Assembly: GCA_002307245.1 (NCBI GenBank)
Contig: DBTW01000144.1
Location: 1 to 16,577 of the forward strand
Length of the DNA stretch: 16,577 bases
Source of the DNA: Spirochaetaceae bacterium UBA1306
GTDB lineage: Bacteria > Spirochaetota > Spirochaetia > Treponematales > Rectinemataceae
Reading direction: 5' to 3'
The translations under genes and the position numbers were made by a program. The notes under the pieces were generated by a model. The model saw nothing but the letters and a program-made list of their open reading frames with translations. It was not told the DNA's origin and ran no database searches. The number at the start of each line of letters is the position of its first letter. The first letter of the stretch is position 1. This document shows positions 1 through 6,838 of this stretch, one piece after another.

Positions 1-849
1 ATGCCAGAGGGGGTAGGAGTCCCAGGAGGCCACGTCGACGTGGGGGGCCCACTTGCGGTAATCGAGGCCGGGATAGGTGCCCATCATGTTCACGGTGATC
101 GGGATGCCGGGCGCGATGGCCCGCAGGGGCGCCGACTCGGCGAGGAAGAAGTCGCGGGACTGATGGTCGACGAAGCGCCTCCAGTCGAGGGCGAGGCTCG
201 ACTGCGAGGTCTCGCCGTGGGGCGCGGGCGATTCGATCTCCCGCCAGTCGGAATAGCGGTGGCTCCAGAAATCGGTCCACCAAGCCGCGTTGAGCGCCTC
301 GAGGCTCCCGTAGCGCTTCTCGAGCCAGGAGCGGAAAGCCTCCTGGCAGAGAGGACAGTGGCATTCCCCGCCGTACTCGTTGGACACGTGCCAGAGGACG
401 AGGGCCGGATGGTCCTTGTAGCGCTCGGCCAGGCGGGCGTTGATCTCGACCGCCTTGGCGCGATAGACGGGCGAGGTATAGCAGTGGTTGTGGCGATTGC
501 CCTGGAGCTCGCGCACTCGGGCCTCGTTCACGCGTCGGACTTCGGGGTACTTCGCGGCCATCCAGCCGGGCTTGGCCCCGGTGGGCGTGGCGAGGACGGC
601 CTTCATGCCCGCCGCGGCCAGCCGGTCCATGAGGGCGTCGAGCCAGGAGAAGTCGTAGCGGCCCTCCTCGGGCTCGAGCCTGGCCCATGAGAAGATTCCT
701 ATCGAGGCGACCTTGAAGCGGGCGAGGGGGAAGAGGCGGAAGTCCTCGTCGAGGACGTCGGGGCGGCCGAGCCATTGGTCGGGGTTATAGTCGCCGCCGT
801 GCCAGAGGCCGGGGAGGCGGGGATTGACGGGCGGGTAGGACTGATTCAT
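1..849 (-). CDS. Beta-galactosidase, GH42 family (N-terminal 283 residues, cut by window edge)
   Basis: Predicted retaining glycosidase that removes terminal beta-galactose from oligosaccharides. The visible part is the first 283 residues of the TIM-barrel domain; the reading frame runs off the left edge, so the nucleophile Glu and the C-terminal domains are not visible. Residues 17-27 (HGGDYNPDQWL) are the usual GH42 opening. E158 in WHVSNEYGG (153-161) is the acid/base with its preceding Asn. C123 and C163-x-C165-x2-C168 (CHCPLC) match the four-cysteine zinc site known from the Thermus enzyme. No signal peptide is visible, so the enzyme is probably cytoplasmic and acts on imported sugars. 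The ATG at 849-847 is the natural start because homology begins soon after it, but no Shine-Dalgarno sequence precedes it. It is divergent from the dehydrogenase gene at 960. Family assignment is firm; the exact substrate is not. Confidence 0.95.
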   Translation of the reverse strand, partial: MNQSYPPVNPRLPGLWHGGDYNPDQWLGRPDVLDEDFRLFPLARFKVASIGIFSWARLEPEEGRYDFSWLDALMDRLAAAGMKAVLATPTGAKPGWMAAKYPEVRRVNEARVRELQGNRHNHCYTSPVYRAKAVEINARLAERYKDHPALVLWHVSNEYGGECHCPLCQEAFRSWLEKRYGSLEALNAAWWTDFWSHRYSDWREIESPAPHGETSQSSLALDWRRFVDHQSRDFFLAESAPLRAIAPGIPITVNMMGTYPGLDYRKWAPHVDVASWDSYPLWH

Positions 850-853
850 GCGC

Positions 854-885
854 CATATACAAAGGCATTTCCGGGGCTTTGTCCA
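854..885 (-). promoter_or_regulatory. Candidate promoter of the GH42 gene
   Basis: On the minus strand TGGACA (885-880) is one mismatch from the -35 consensus. It is followed by an AT-rich TTGTATATG stretch (862-854) that could supply the -10 at 17-20 bp spacing; the exact -10 register is unclear. The stretch ends only 4 bases before the ATG, with no ribosome binding site between, so the transcript may be leaderless. Seen by eye only. Confidence 0.35.
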
Positions 886-905
886 CGGGGGGCTTTCGGT
901 ATATC
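878..905 (+). promoter_or_regulatory. Candidate promoter of the dehydrogenase-aminotransferase unit
   Basis: TATATC at 900-905 could be a -10 and TTTGTC at 878-883 (16 bp spacing) a weak -35. The -35 region overlaps that of the opposite GH42 promoter. ATATAC (855-860) and GTATAT (899-904) form an inverted repeat, so the two -10 regions mirror each other. A start near 912 would leave a leader of about 48 bases containing the ribosome binding site at 949-954. Confidence 0.3.
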
Positions 906-948
906 ATGCCACGCCGGCGGTTCCCTCGAAGGGCCTTAAGGCCGCCGC

Positions 949-954
949 GGAGGA
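949..954 (+). promoter_or_regulatory. Ribosome binding site that fixes the start at 960
   Basis: GGAGGA lies 5 bases before the ATG at 960. This favours that start over the in-frame ATG at 879, whose extra 27 residues are arginine-rich and precede the nucleotide-binding strand that normally opens this family. Confidence 0.75.
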
Positions 955-959
955 TTCGG

Positions 960-1982
960 ATGAGGGTCTGCGTATACGGAGTGGGGGCGATCGGCGGGAC
1001 CTTGGGCTACGGCCTCGCGAAGGCGGGCTGCGAGCTCTCGGGCGTCGCCCGGGGGGCTACCCTGGACGCGTTGCGCGCGCGAGGCCTCCGCCTCGCCCTC
1101 GCCGACGGCTCCGTCGACTCGGTCCCGATCGCGGCGAGCTCCGACCCTCGCGAGCTCGGGACCCAGGACCTCGTGATCCTGGCCGTCAAGGCCCCGGCCC
1201 TGCCCCTGGCCGCCGCCGGCGTCGGCCCCCTCATCGGCCCGGGGACGGTCGTCCTGCCGGCGATGAACGGCGTGCCCTGGTGGTTCTTCCAGGGAGGCCG
1301 CCCCGGCTTCGGGGGCGAGCTCGCGGGCGCGTCCCTGCGCGCAGTCGATCCCGAAGGCGCCCTGGCCGCCGCTATCCCCGCCTCGAGCGTGATCGGCTGC
1401 GTCGTGCACCTCGGCTCCTCCTGCCCCGAGCCCGGCCTCGTGAAGACCCTGCCGCTTCGACGGCTCATCGTGGGCGAGCCCTCGGGCCTCCGCACTCCCC
1501 GGCTGGCCGCCCTCGCCAGCGCCCTGACCGAGGCCGGCTTCGAGCTCGAGGTGACCGACGCCATCCAGCGCGAGATCTGGTACAAACTTTGGGGCAACAT
1601 GACCATGAATCCCGTTTCCGCCCTCACGGGGGCGACGATGGACCGCATCATCGACGATCCCCTGGTGGAGCGTTTCTGCATGGATGTCATGGGCGAGGCC
1701 AAGCGTATCGGGGCGCGGATCGGCTGCCCCATCGACCAGACCGAAGAGGACCGCATGGCGATCTCCAGGACCCTGGGGGCTTTCAAGACTTCCATGCTGC
1801 AGGACGTTGAGGCGGGAAGGCCCGTCGAGCTCGACGCCATCGTGGCCTCCGTCCGCGAGATCGGCGGCCTCCTCGGCGAGGCGACCCCCAACATAGACAT
1901 ACTGCTCGGCTTGGCCAGGCTGCGGGCGAGGACCCTCGGCCTGTACCCCCAGGCGGGCGATAGGAGCGAACGATGGCTGTAG
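960..1982 (+). CDS. Ketopantoate reductase family (PanE/ApbA-like) NAD(P)-dependent dehydrogenase
   Basis: A 340-residue enzyme of the 2-dehydropantoate 2-reductase fold, expected to reduce a 2-keto acid with NADPH. The Rossmann motif GVGAIG is at 7-12 directly after MRVCVY. The substrate-side residues of the family can be matched: N103 in AMNGVPWWFF, the catalytic lysine K209 in YKLWGNM, N213 and N217, and E290 in GRPVELDAI near the end of the C-terminal helical domain. It is longer than the roughly 300 residues of E. coli PanE. From memory, the NGxPWW segment is typical of long-form paralogues rather than the vitamin B5 enzyme. No panB, panC or panD lies nearby, so a pantothenate role is unproven. 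The stop overlaps the start of the aminotransferase by 10 bp, which implies translational coupling and a linked reaction. Fold is certain; substrate is unknown. Confidence 0.85.
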   Translation: MRVCVYGVGAIGGTLGYGLAKAGCELSGVARGATLDALRARGLRLALADGSVDSVPIAASSDPRELGTQDLVILAVKAPALPLAAAGVGPLIGPGTVVLPAMNGVPWWFFQGGRPGFGGELAGASLRAVDPEGALAAAIPASSVIGCVVHLGSSCPEPGLVKTLPLRRLIVGEPSGLRTPRLAALASALTEAGFELEVTDAIQREIWYKLWGNMTMNPVSALTGATMDRIIDDPLVERFCMDVMGEAKRIGARIGCPIDQTEEDRMAISRTLGAFKTSMLQDVEAGRPVELDAIVASVREIGGLLGEATPNIDILLGLARLRARTLGLYPQAGDRSERWL

Positions 1983-3157
1983 CGAGGAAGATGAAGGGCT
2001 TCGTGGAGAATGGCTCCATGATCCGTAAGATGTTCGAGGAGGGGGCGCGGCTTCGGAAGATCCACGGCGACGACAAGGTCTTCGACTTTAGCCTCGGCAA
2101 CCCCAACCTGCCCCCGCCGCCCGAGTTCAAGGAGCGGCTGCGCGCCGTCGTGGAGGCCGACGAGCCCGGCCTCCACGCCTATATGCCCAACGCCGGCCTC
2201 GAGGAGGCCCGCGCCGCCATCGCCTCCCGCGTCTCTGCCGAGCAGGGCGTCGCCGTCGAGGGCAGGCATGTCGTGGTCACCTGCGGCGCGGCGGGGGCCC
2301 TCAACATTATCTTCAAGGCCCTGCTCGACCCGGGCGACGAGGTCCTCGTGAGCTCGCCCTACTTCGTGGAGTATGGCTTCATGGCCGACAACCACGGCGG
2401 CGTCCTCAAGGCCGTGCCGACTCTGGGCGACTTCTCCCTCGACGTGCCGGCCCTCGAGGCGGCCATGGGCCCGCGGACCAAGGTCATGCTCGTCAACACG
2501 CCCAACAACCCGACGGGCCGCATCTACTCGGCCGAGAGCCTCGCGCGCCTCGCCGCCGCCCTCGAGCGCAAGTCCCGCGAGCGGGGCGGCGCCATCTACC
2601 TCGTCTCCGACGAGCCCTACCGCAAGCTCGCCTACGGCGGCGCCGAGGTGGCCAGCCCCTTCGCGAGCTACTCGAGCTCGATCATCGCGACCTCGCACTC
2701 CAAGGACCTCTCCCTGCCCGGCGAGCGCATCGGCTTCGTCGCCGTCAACCCCGCGGCCGATGATGCGGGCGACCTCATGGGCGCCCTCTCCCTCGCGAAC
2801 AGGATCCTGGGCTACGTGAACGCGCCGAGCCTCATGCAGCGGGTGATCGCCGGCCTGGGCGAGGCTTGTGTCGACGTGGCCCTCTACGAGCGCAAGCGCG
2901 ACGCCCTCGCCGCGGGCCTCCGCGCCGCCGGCTACGACTTCGCCATGCCGGAGGGCGCCTTCTACCTCTTCCCCAAGAGCCCCTTCGCGGACGAGGGCAC
3001 TTTTGTGGAGCTCCTTAAGGAAGAGAACATCCTCGTCGTCCCGGGCTCCGGCTTCGGGGCGCCCGGCTACTTCCGCATCGCCTACTGCGTGGACGACAAG
3101 GTCATCTCTGGGGCGCTGCCCGGCTTCGAGCGGGCGATGAGGAAGGCCAAGGGATAG
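1973..3157 (+). CDS. PLP-dependent class I/II aminotransferase (aspartate aminotransferase-like)
   Basis: A 394-residue fold-type I aminotransferase that moves an amino group between an amino acid and a 2-keto acid. All PLP residues are present: N179 in NTPNNPTG (175-182), D213 and Y216 in SDEPYRKL, the Schiff-base lysine K244 in SHSKDLSLPGERIG, R252 for the phosphate, and R368 in YFRIAY for the substrate carboxylate. LGNPNLPPP (41-49) is the usual N-terminal substrate loop. The length is normal. AGGAG at 1962-1966, 6 bases before the ATG, sits inside the end of the upstream gene and supports this start. The 10-bp overlap with the dehydrogenase suggests the two enzymes share a keto-acid intermediate; which one cannot be read from the sequence. 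Confidence 0.93.
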   Translation: MAVARKMKGFVENGSMIRKMFEEGARLRKIHGDDKVFDFSLGNPNLPPPPEFKERLRAVVEADEPGLHAYMPNAGLEEARAAIASRVSAEQGVAVEGRHVVVTCGAAGALNIIFKALLDPGDEVLVSSPYFVEYGFMADNHGGVLKAVPTLGDFSLDVPALEAAMGPRTKVMLVNTPNNPTGRIYSAESLARLAAALERKSRERGGAIYLVSDEPYRKLAYGGAEVASPFASYSSSIIATSHSKDLSLPGERIGFVAVNPAADDAGDLMGALSLANRILGYVNAPSLMQRVIAGLGEACVDVALYERKRDALAAGLRAAGYDFAMPEGAFYLFPKSPFADEGTFVELLKEENILVVPGSGFGAPGYFRIAYCVDDKVISGALPGFERAMRKAKG

Positions 3158-3203
3158 CCGGCGCCGGCCCGAGCCCTCCCGCGCGCGAGGCGCACTTCCG
3201 GGC

Positions 3204-3209
3204 TATACT
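3204..3209 (+). promoter_or_regulatory. -10-like box directly before the lipase gene
   Basis: TATACT is a good -10 hexamer ending 6 bases before the ATG at 3216. There is no convincing -35 at 16-18 bp; that stretch is a GCGCGC run. There is no properly spaced Shine-Dalgarno sequence, only AAGG one base from the ATG. A start near the ATG would give a leaderless transcript; otherwise the gene is read through from the aminotransferase, 58 bases upstream. Confidence 0.35.
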
Positions 3210-3215
3210 TAAGGC

Positions 3216-4148
3216 ATGCTCTCGAAGCTCCGGTCGATCGTGGGCCGCGCCCGCCTGTGGCGCGTCGTGGCCTTTGGCCTCGCTTCGGGGGCCTTGGCCG
3301 GCCTGGGCTCCTGCGCCTCGCGGCCCCAGGCCGAGCGCGAGGATACTGAGCCCCGCCTCGACTGCGCGACGCTGTACCCGCTCGTCCTCGTGCACGGGAT
3401 AGCCGGCAGGGACGAGGGGCCCGTGCCCTATTGGGGCGATATCCCCAAGCTCCTCCGCGCGAGGGGCGCACGGGTCTTCCTCACGGACATCGACGGCTTC
3501 GCGCCCATCGAGGACTGCGCCTCCCAGCTCGAGCGGAGGATCGACGAGGTCCTGTCCGAGACGGGCGCCGCCAAGGTCAATATCATCGCGCACTCGATGG
3601 GCGGCCTGGACGCGCGCTACTATATCTCCAGCCTCGGCCGCGGCGGCCTCGTCGCGAGCCTCACGACCTTGAGCACCCCCCATCGGGGCACGGCCATCGC
3701 GGACTACTTCCTCGAGGACCTGCCGATCATCAAGCCCGGCCTGGCCCGCCTCGTCGACGCCTACTCCCGCGGCGTCCTGGGCGATGAGAGCCCGGACCTC
3801 TACCTCGCCGTGCGCCAGCTTAGCCCCTCGTTTTGCGCCCTGTTCAACGCTGCCAACCCCGATGACCCGCGCGTGCGCTACCAGAGCTGGACGAGCGTGC
3901 TAGGGGAGGGCTGCCCGGAGCCCCTCTATTCAGCCACCCGCAAGATTCTCCTGCCCCTCGAGGGAGAGAACGACGGCCTCGTCTCCGTGGCCTCGGCGCG
4001 CTGGGGCGATTTCCGGGGAGTCGTGGGGGCGGGCAAGGATCTCTCGATCTCCCACGACGAGATCCACGACATGGGATCGTCGCGCCGCTTCGACGCGCCC
4101 GGCTTCTTCGCCTCCATCGTGTCGGAATTGAGGGTCAAGGGATTCTGA
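3216..4148 (+). CDS. Lipase-like alpha/beta hydrolase, predicted lipoprotein
   Basis: A 310-residue protein resembling the Pseudomonas-type triacylglycerol lipases. YPLVLVHGIAG (54-64) carries the oxyanion-hole strand. The nucleophile elbow AHSMGG puts the serine at S127. STPHRGTAIAD (153-163) is a family signature. ENDGLVS (251-257) supplies the acid D253, and H280 in ISHDEIHDMG is the likely catalytic histidine. An N-terminal basic and hydrophobic leader ends in LGSC, with C33 as the lipidation cysteine, so the enzyme is predicted to be membrane-anchored and to act outside the cytoplasm on acylglycerols or other esters. No lipase foldase gene is next to it. Its stop is 7 bases from the stop of the convergent histidine kinase. 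The lipase family is clear; substrate and final membrane location are inferred. Confidence 0.88.
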   Translation: MLSKLRSIVGRARLWRVVAFGLASGALAGLGSCASRPQAEREDTEPRLDCATLYPLVLVHGIAGRDEGPVPYWGDIPKLLRARGARVFLTDIDGFAPIEDCASQLERRIDEVLSETGAAKVNIIAHSMGGLDARYYISSLGRGGLVASLTTLSTPHRGTAIADYFLEDLPIIKPGLARLVDAYSRGVLGDESPDLYLAVRQLSPSFCALFNAANPDDPRVRYQSWTSVLGEGCPEPLYSATRKILLPLEGENDGLVSVASARWGDFRGVVGAGKDLSISHDEIHDMGSSRRFDAPGFFASIVSELRVKGF

Positions 4149-4155
4149 GCTGGAG

Positions 4156-5655
4156 TCAGGGCTTCGCGGGGATGGATATCTCGGCGCGGAAGCCCGGCGA
4201 GGGCGTTATGCGCAGGCTGCCGTGCATCTGCTCTACGAGCATCCCGACGAGCTGGAGGCCGAGGCTCGAGGGCGATAGCGCGTCGAAGCCCAGGGGCGCG
4301 CCGACCCCGTCGTCGGAGATCCTCAGCTCGATCCGGTCGCCGACGGCGCGCAGCTCGACCTTGACCCTTCCCTCGCGGCCGGGGAAGGCGTACTTGAAGG
4401 CGTTCGTGAGGAGCTCGGTGACGACGAGGCCCAGCGATACGCCGCGCTTCACGTCGATGGCGATGTCGTCGACCTCGGTCCTCAGCGTCACGTCGGCCCG
4501 CTCCGCCGTGTAGGTCTCCTTGAGCAGGGCGGCGAGGGACTCGATGTAGGACCTGCAGCTGAGCTCGGCTCCCTGGGCCGACCTGGAGAGGAGCTCGTAG
4601 ATGAGGGAGATGGACCTGATCCGCGATTGAGCGTCCAGGAGTATCTTCCGCTCCTTCGAGCCGTCCACCTGGGCGGCCTCGAGGCTGAGCAGGCTCGAGA
4701 TGATGTTGAGGTTGTTCTTCACGCGATGCTCGAGCTCGCGCATGAGGACGTCCTTCTGCCTCACGAGCTCGGCCAGCGCCTCCTGGGCCTCCGCCTCCCC
4801 TGTGAGGTCGATGAAGGAGAGGAGGACGCTCGACCAATCCTCCTCGTGACCCGGCACGACGGCCAGGCGCATCCGCAGGTGCCTGGCGGCCGCCCCGGGA
4901 ATGAGGTTCGGGAAGTCGATCTCGATACCGGGCTCCCCCCGGGCGAGCGCAACCAGCTCCCGCCGGAAGACTTCCCGCGTCCCCTCGGGGATGTAGGGCT
5001 CCGCGTTCGGGCCGACGCAATCCTTCTCGGGCAGGTTGAGGTATCGGGAGAATTCGCGGTTGAAGCGCTTGATCCGGACCAGGCCGATGCATCGCGCGAG
5101 CTCGTCGGGCCTGGCCTCGAGGTAGGCGCCGATGTCACCGGCCCCCTCGGCCTTGATCTCCTCGAGTCGCCGCTTGACGCGGGAGAAATCCTCCTCCAGG
5201 ACGGCGTTGGACATCGTGTCGAAGAGGACCTTGTAATGAGCCTCGCTCTCGCGCAGCTCCCGGTCGAGCTTCCATCGCTCGGTGGCGTCCTCCACCAGGG
5301 CGAGGGTGCAGCTCTCGCCCCCGACCTCGAGGTATTCGTAGGAGGTCACTCCGATGAGGAGGGAGCCGTCCTTGCGCCTATAGCGGACTTCGGCGCCGCT
5401 CACCCTGCCGTCGGCCTTGAGCCTCGCGACGAGGGCCTCGAGCTCGGCCGGATCCTCCCAGAGACCGAGATCGACCGATCTTCGCCCGATGATGTCCGAG
5501 CGGTCGAAGCCGATCATCCTGCAGTAGGATTCGTTCACCTCGAGTATGGCGCGGTCGGAATTCCTCGTGATGGCGATGGCGACGGGGCTATGCATGAAGG
5601 CTTGGGCGTAGAGATCGCCCGAGTCGACGGGCCCATCGCCCTTGGACGGCTGCAT
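4156..5655 (-). CDS. Cytoplasmic PAS-domain sensor histidine kinase, HisKA_2 type
   Basis: A 499-residue soluble kinase that should autophosphorylate on histidine and pass the phosphate to an unlinked response regulator. A PAS domain spans about 15-128 (VNESYCRMIGFDRSDIIGR at 40-58 and a YRRKDGS strand). A second PAS-like region lies at about 140-290. The phospho-acceptor is H310 in ELEHRVKNNLNIISSLLSL, the HisKA_2 signature. The ATPase domain follows with N418 in TELLTNAFKYAF, D449 in SDDGVGAP, and SLGLQLV near 464-470. No membrane segment or signal peptide is visible, so the signal is probably intracellular. No response regulator gene is adjacent, so it is an orphan here. It is divergent from uxuA. 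The ATG at 5655-5653 lacks a good ribosome binding site; TAAACT ends 6 bases before it. Confidence 0.93.
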   Translation of the reverse strand: MQPSKGDGPVDSGDLYAQAFMHSPVAIAITRNSDRAILEVNESYCRMIGFDRSDIIGRRSVDLGLWEDPAELEALVARLKADGRVSGAEVRYRRKDGSLLIGVTSYEYLEVGGESCTLALVEDATERWKLDRELRESEAHYKVLFDTMSNAVLEEDFSRVKRRLEEIKAEGAGDIGAYLEARPDELARCIGLVRIKRFNREFSRYLNLPEKDCVGPNAEPYIPEGTREVFRRELVALARGEPGIEIDFPNLIPGAAARHLRMRLAVVPGHEEDWSSVLLSFIDLTGEAEAQEALAELVRQKDVLMRELEHRVKNNLNIISSLLSLEAAQVDGSKERKILLDAQSRIRSISLIYELLSRSAQGAELSCRSYIESLAALLKETYTAERADVTLRTEVDDIAIDVKRGVSLGLVVTELLTNAFKYAFPGREGRVKVELRAVGDRIELRISDDGVGAPLGFDALSPSSLGLQLVGMLVEQMHGSLRITPSPGFRAEISIPAKP

Positions 5656-5661
5656 ACTCTT

Positions 5662-5689
5662 AGTTTAACGGAGTCGCCCGCACTTTCCA
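5662..5689 (-). promoter_or_regulatory. Candidate promoter of the PAS histidine kinase gene
   Basis: On the minus strand TGGAAA (5689-5684) and TAAACT (5667-5662) are spaced 16 bp apart, each with about four consensus matches. The -10 ends 6 bases before the ATG, so the transcript may be leaderless. The -35 lies within the inverted repeat at 5683-5698. Confidence 0.3.
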
Positions 5690-5698
5690 GCCGGAAAG
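5683..5698. repeat. Inverted repeat between the divergent kinase and uxuA genes
   Basis: CTTTCC and GGAAAG form perfect 6-bp arms around a 4-base centre. The repeat covers the -35 area of the kinase promoter and lies about 12 bases upstream of the candidate uxuA -35. It could be an operator for a regulator of either gene. There is no T-run and both flanking genes point away from it, so a terminator is unlikely. Confidence 0.3.
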
Positions 5699-5709
5699 CG
5701 CGCCGCCGC

Positions 5710-5738
5710 TGGCGTTTCCCCAATCGGATCGTTACACT
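5710..5738 (+). promoter_or_regulatory. Candidate promoter of the uxuA run
   Basis: TACACT at 5733-5738 is a plausible -10. TGGCGT at 5710-5715 is a weak -35 at 17 bp spacing. The ribosome binding site begins four bases after the -10, so the leader would be very short. Confidence 0.3.
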
Positions 5739-5742
5739 TGGC

Positions 5743-5749
5743 AAGGAGG
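5743..5749 (+). promoter_or_regulatory. Strong ribosome binding site of uxuA
   Basis: AAGGAGG lies 7 bases before the ATG at 5757 and selects it over the second in-frame ATG at 5763. It is one of the best Shine-Dalgarno sequences in the window and contrasts with several neighbours that have none. Confidence 0.8.
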
Positions 5750-5756
5750 TTCTTTC

Positions 5757-6836
5757 ATGAAAATGGTATTCCGGTGGTTCGGCGAGGAAGCCGACCACAT
5801 TCCGCTCCAACACATCAGGCAGATTCCGGGCTTGAGCGGGGTCGCCACCTCGCTCCTCGACATCCCCGCAGGCGAGAAATGGCCCCTCGAGCGACTCCTG
5901 GCCGTCAAGGCGAAGGTGGAGAGCCACGGCCTCGAGATGGAGGTCATAGAGAGCTACAACGTCCACGAGGACATCAAGCTCGGCCTGCCTTCCCGCGACC
6001 GCTATATCGAAAACTACCGCGACGCCCTCCGAGTCCTCGGCGCCGCCGGCGTCAAGGTCCTTTGTTACAACTTCATGCCCGTCTTCGATTGGATCCGCTC
6101 GGAGCTCGCCCGCCGCCTGCCCGACGGCTCCACGGCCTTCGCCTACGACGAGGACAAGGTCGCGCGCATGGATCCCTCTCGGCTCCTCGAGTCCATGGGC
6201 TCGGAGTTCGAGGGCTTCGACATGCCCGGTTGGGAGCCTGAGCGGCTCAAGGCCCTGGGCGCCCTCATCGAGCGCTACGCCTCCGTCGACGAGGAGGCGC
6301 TCTGGAAGAACCTCGCCTATTTCCTGGAGGCCGTCGTCCCCGTAGCCGAGGAGGCCGGGGTCAAGCTGGCCATCCATCCCGACGACCCGCCCTGGTCCAT
6401 CTTCGGACTCCCGCGCCTCGTGACCTGCGAGGAGAACATCGCCCGCCTCCTTTCCCTGGTAGACAGTCCCTATAACGGCATCACTCTCTGCTCGGGCTCC
6501 CTCGGGGCGAACGCGGCCAACGACATCCCGCGGATGATCCGCCGTTTCGGCTCGATGGGAAGGATCCACTTCGCCCACGTGCGCAACGTGAAGCGCCACT
6601 CGCCCGGCCATTTCGAGGAGTCCGCGCACCTCTCGAGCTGCGGATCGCTCGACATGTACGAGATCATGAAGGCCTATCACGAGCTGGGATTCGAGGGCTA
6701 CATACGGCCCGACCACGGCCGGATGATCTGGGGCGAGAAGGGTAGGCCCGGTTACGGCCTATACGACCGGGCCCTGGGCATCGCCTATCTGAACGGGCTC
6801 TGGGAAGCCCTCGGTAAGGCGGGGAGGATAGCCTGA
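5757..6836 (+). CDS. uxuA: D-mannonate dehydratase
   Basis: A 359-residue enzyme that dehydrates D-mannonate to 2-keto-3-deoxygluconate in glucuronate breakdown, in the cytoplasm. The start MKMVFRWFGEEAD is characteristic. The divalent-metal ligands known from the family can be placed: H207 in LAIHPDDPP, C245 in GITLCSGSLG, H274 in HFAHVRNVK, and D319 in RPDHGR. The length is usual for the shorter UxuA form. It is the first gene of a plus-strand run: its TGA ends two bases before the GTG of the hybrid kinase, and the serine dehydratase genes follow. No uxaC, uxuB, kdgK or kdgA lies in the window, so the rest of the hexuronate route must be elsewhere. Function is well supported. Confidence 0.95.
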   Translation: MKMVFRWFGEEADHIPLQHIRQIPGLSGVATSLLDIPAGEKWPLERLLAVKAKVESHGLEMEVIESYNVHEDIKLGLPSRDRYIENYRDALRVLGAAGVKVLCYNFMPVFDWIRSELARRLPDGSTAFAYDEDKVARMDPSRLLESMGSEFEGFDMPGWEPERLKALGALIERYASVDEEALWKNLAYFLEAVVPVAEEAGVKLAIHPDDPPWSIFGLPRLVTCEENIARLLSLVDSPYNGITLCSGSLGANAANDIPRMIRRFGSMGRIHFAHVRNVKRHSPGHFEESAHLSSCGSLDMYEIMKAYHELGFEGYIRPDHGRMIWGEKGRPGYGLYDRALGIAYLNGLWEALGKAGRIA

Positions 6837-6838
6837 TC

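Noticed and set aside
1..690. 229-codon plus-strand open frame at the left edge
   Set aside because: The minus strand encodes a clear GH42 enzyme over the same bases; the plus-strand translation has no recognisable motif.
879..959. N-terminal extension of the reductase from the ATG at 879
   Set aside because: The 27 extra residues are arginine-rich, precede the normal Rossmann start, and GGAGGA sits before the ATG at 960.
1007..2698. 563-codon open frame on the minus strand across the reductase and aminotransferase
   Set aside because: It is antisense to two conserved enzymes, has a skewed Arg/Gly/Glu composition and changes character at the gene boundary. It is a GC-content shadow.
3157..3168. 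Perfect palindrome GCCGGCGCCGGC after the aminotransferase stop
   Set aside because: It has no loop and no T-run, so it cannot form a normal terminator hairpin; such GC words are expected by chance in this composition.
4627..5760. 377-codon plus-strand frame opposite the PAS kinase
   Set aside because: It lies opposite the PAS and kinase domains read from the minus strand and runs into the uxuA start region without a domain of its own.
5535..6716. 393-codon minus-strand frame opposite uxuA
   Set aside because: UxuA metal ligands and signature are all on the plus strand; the minus product has no motif.
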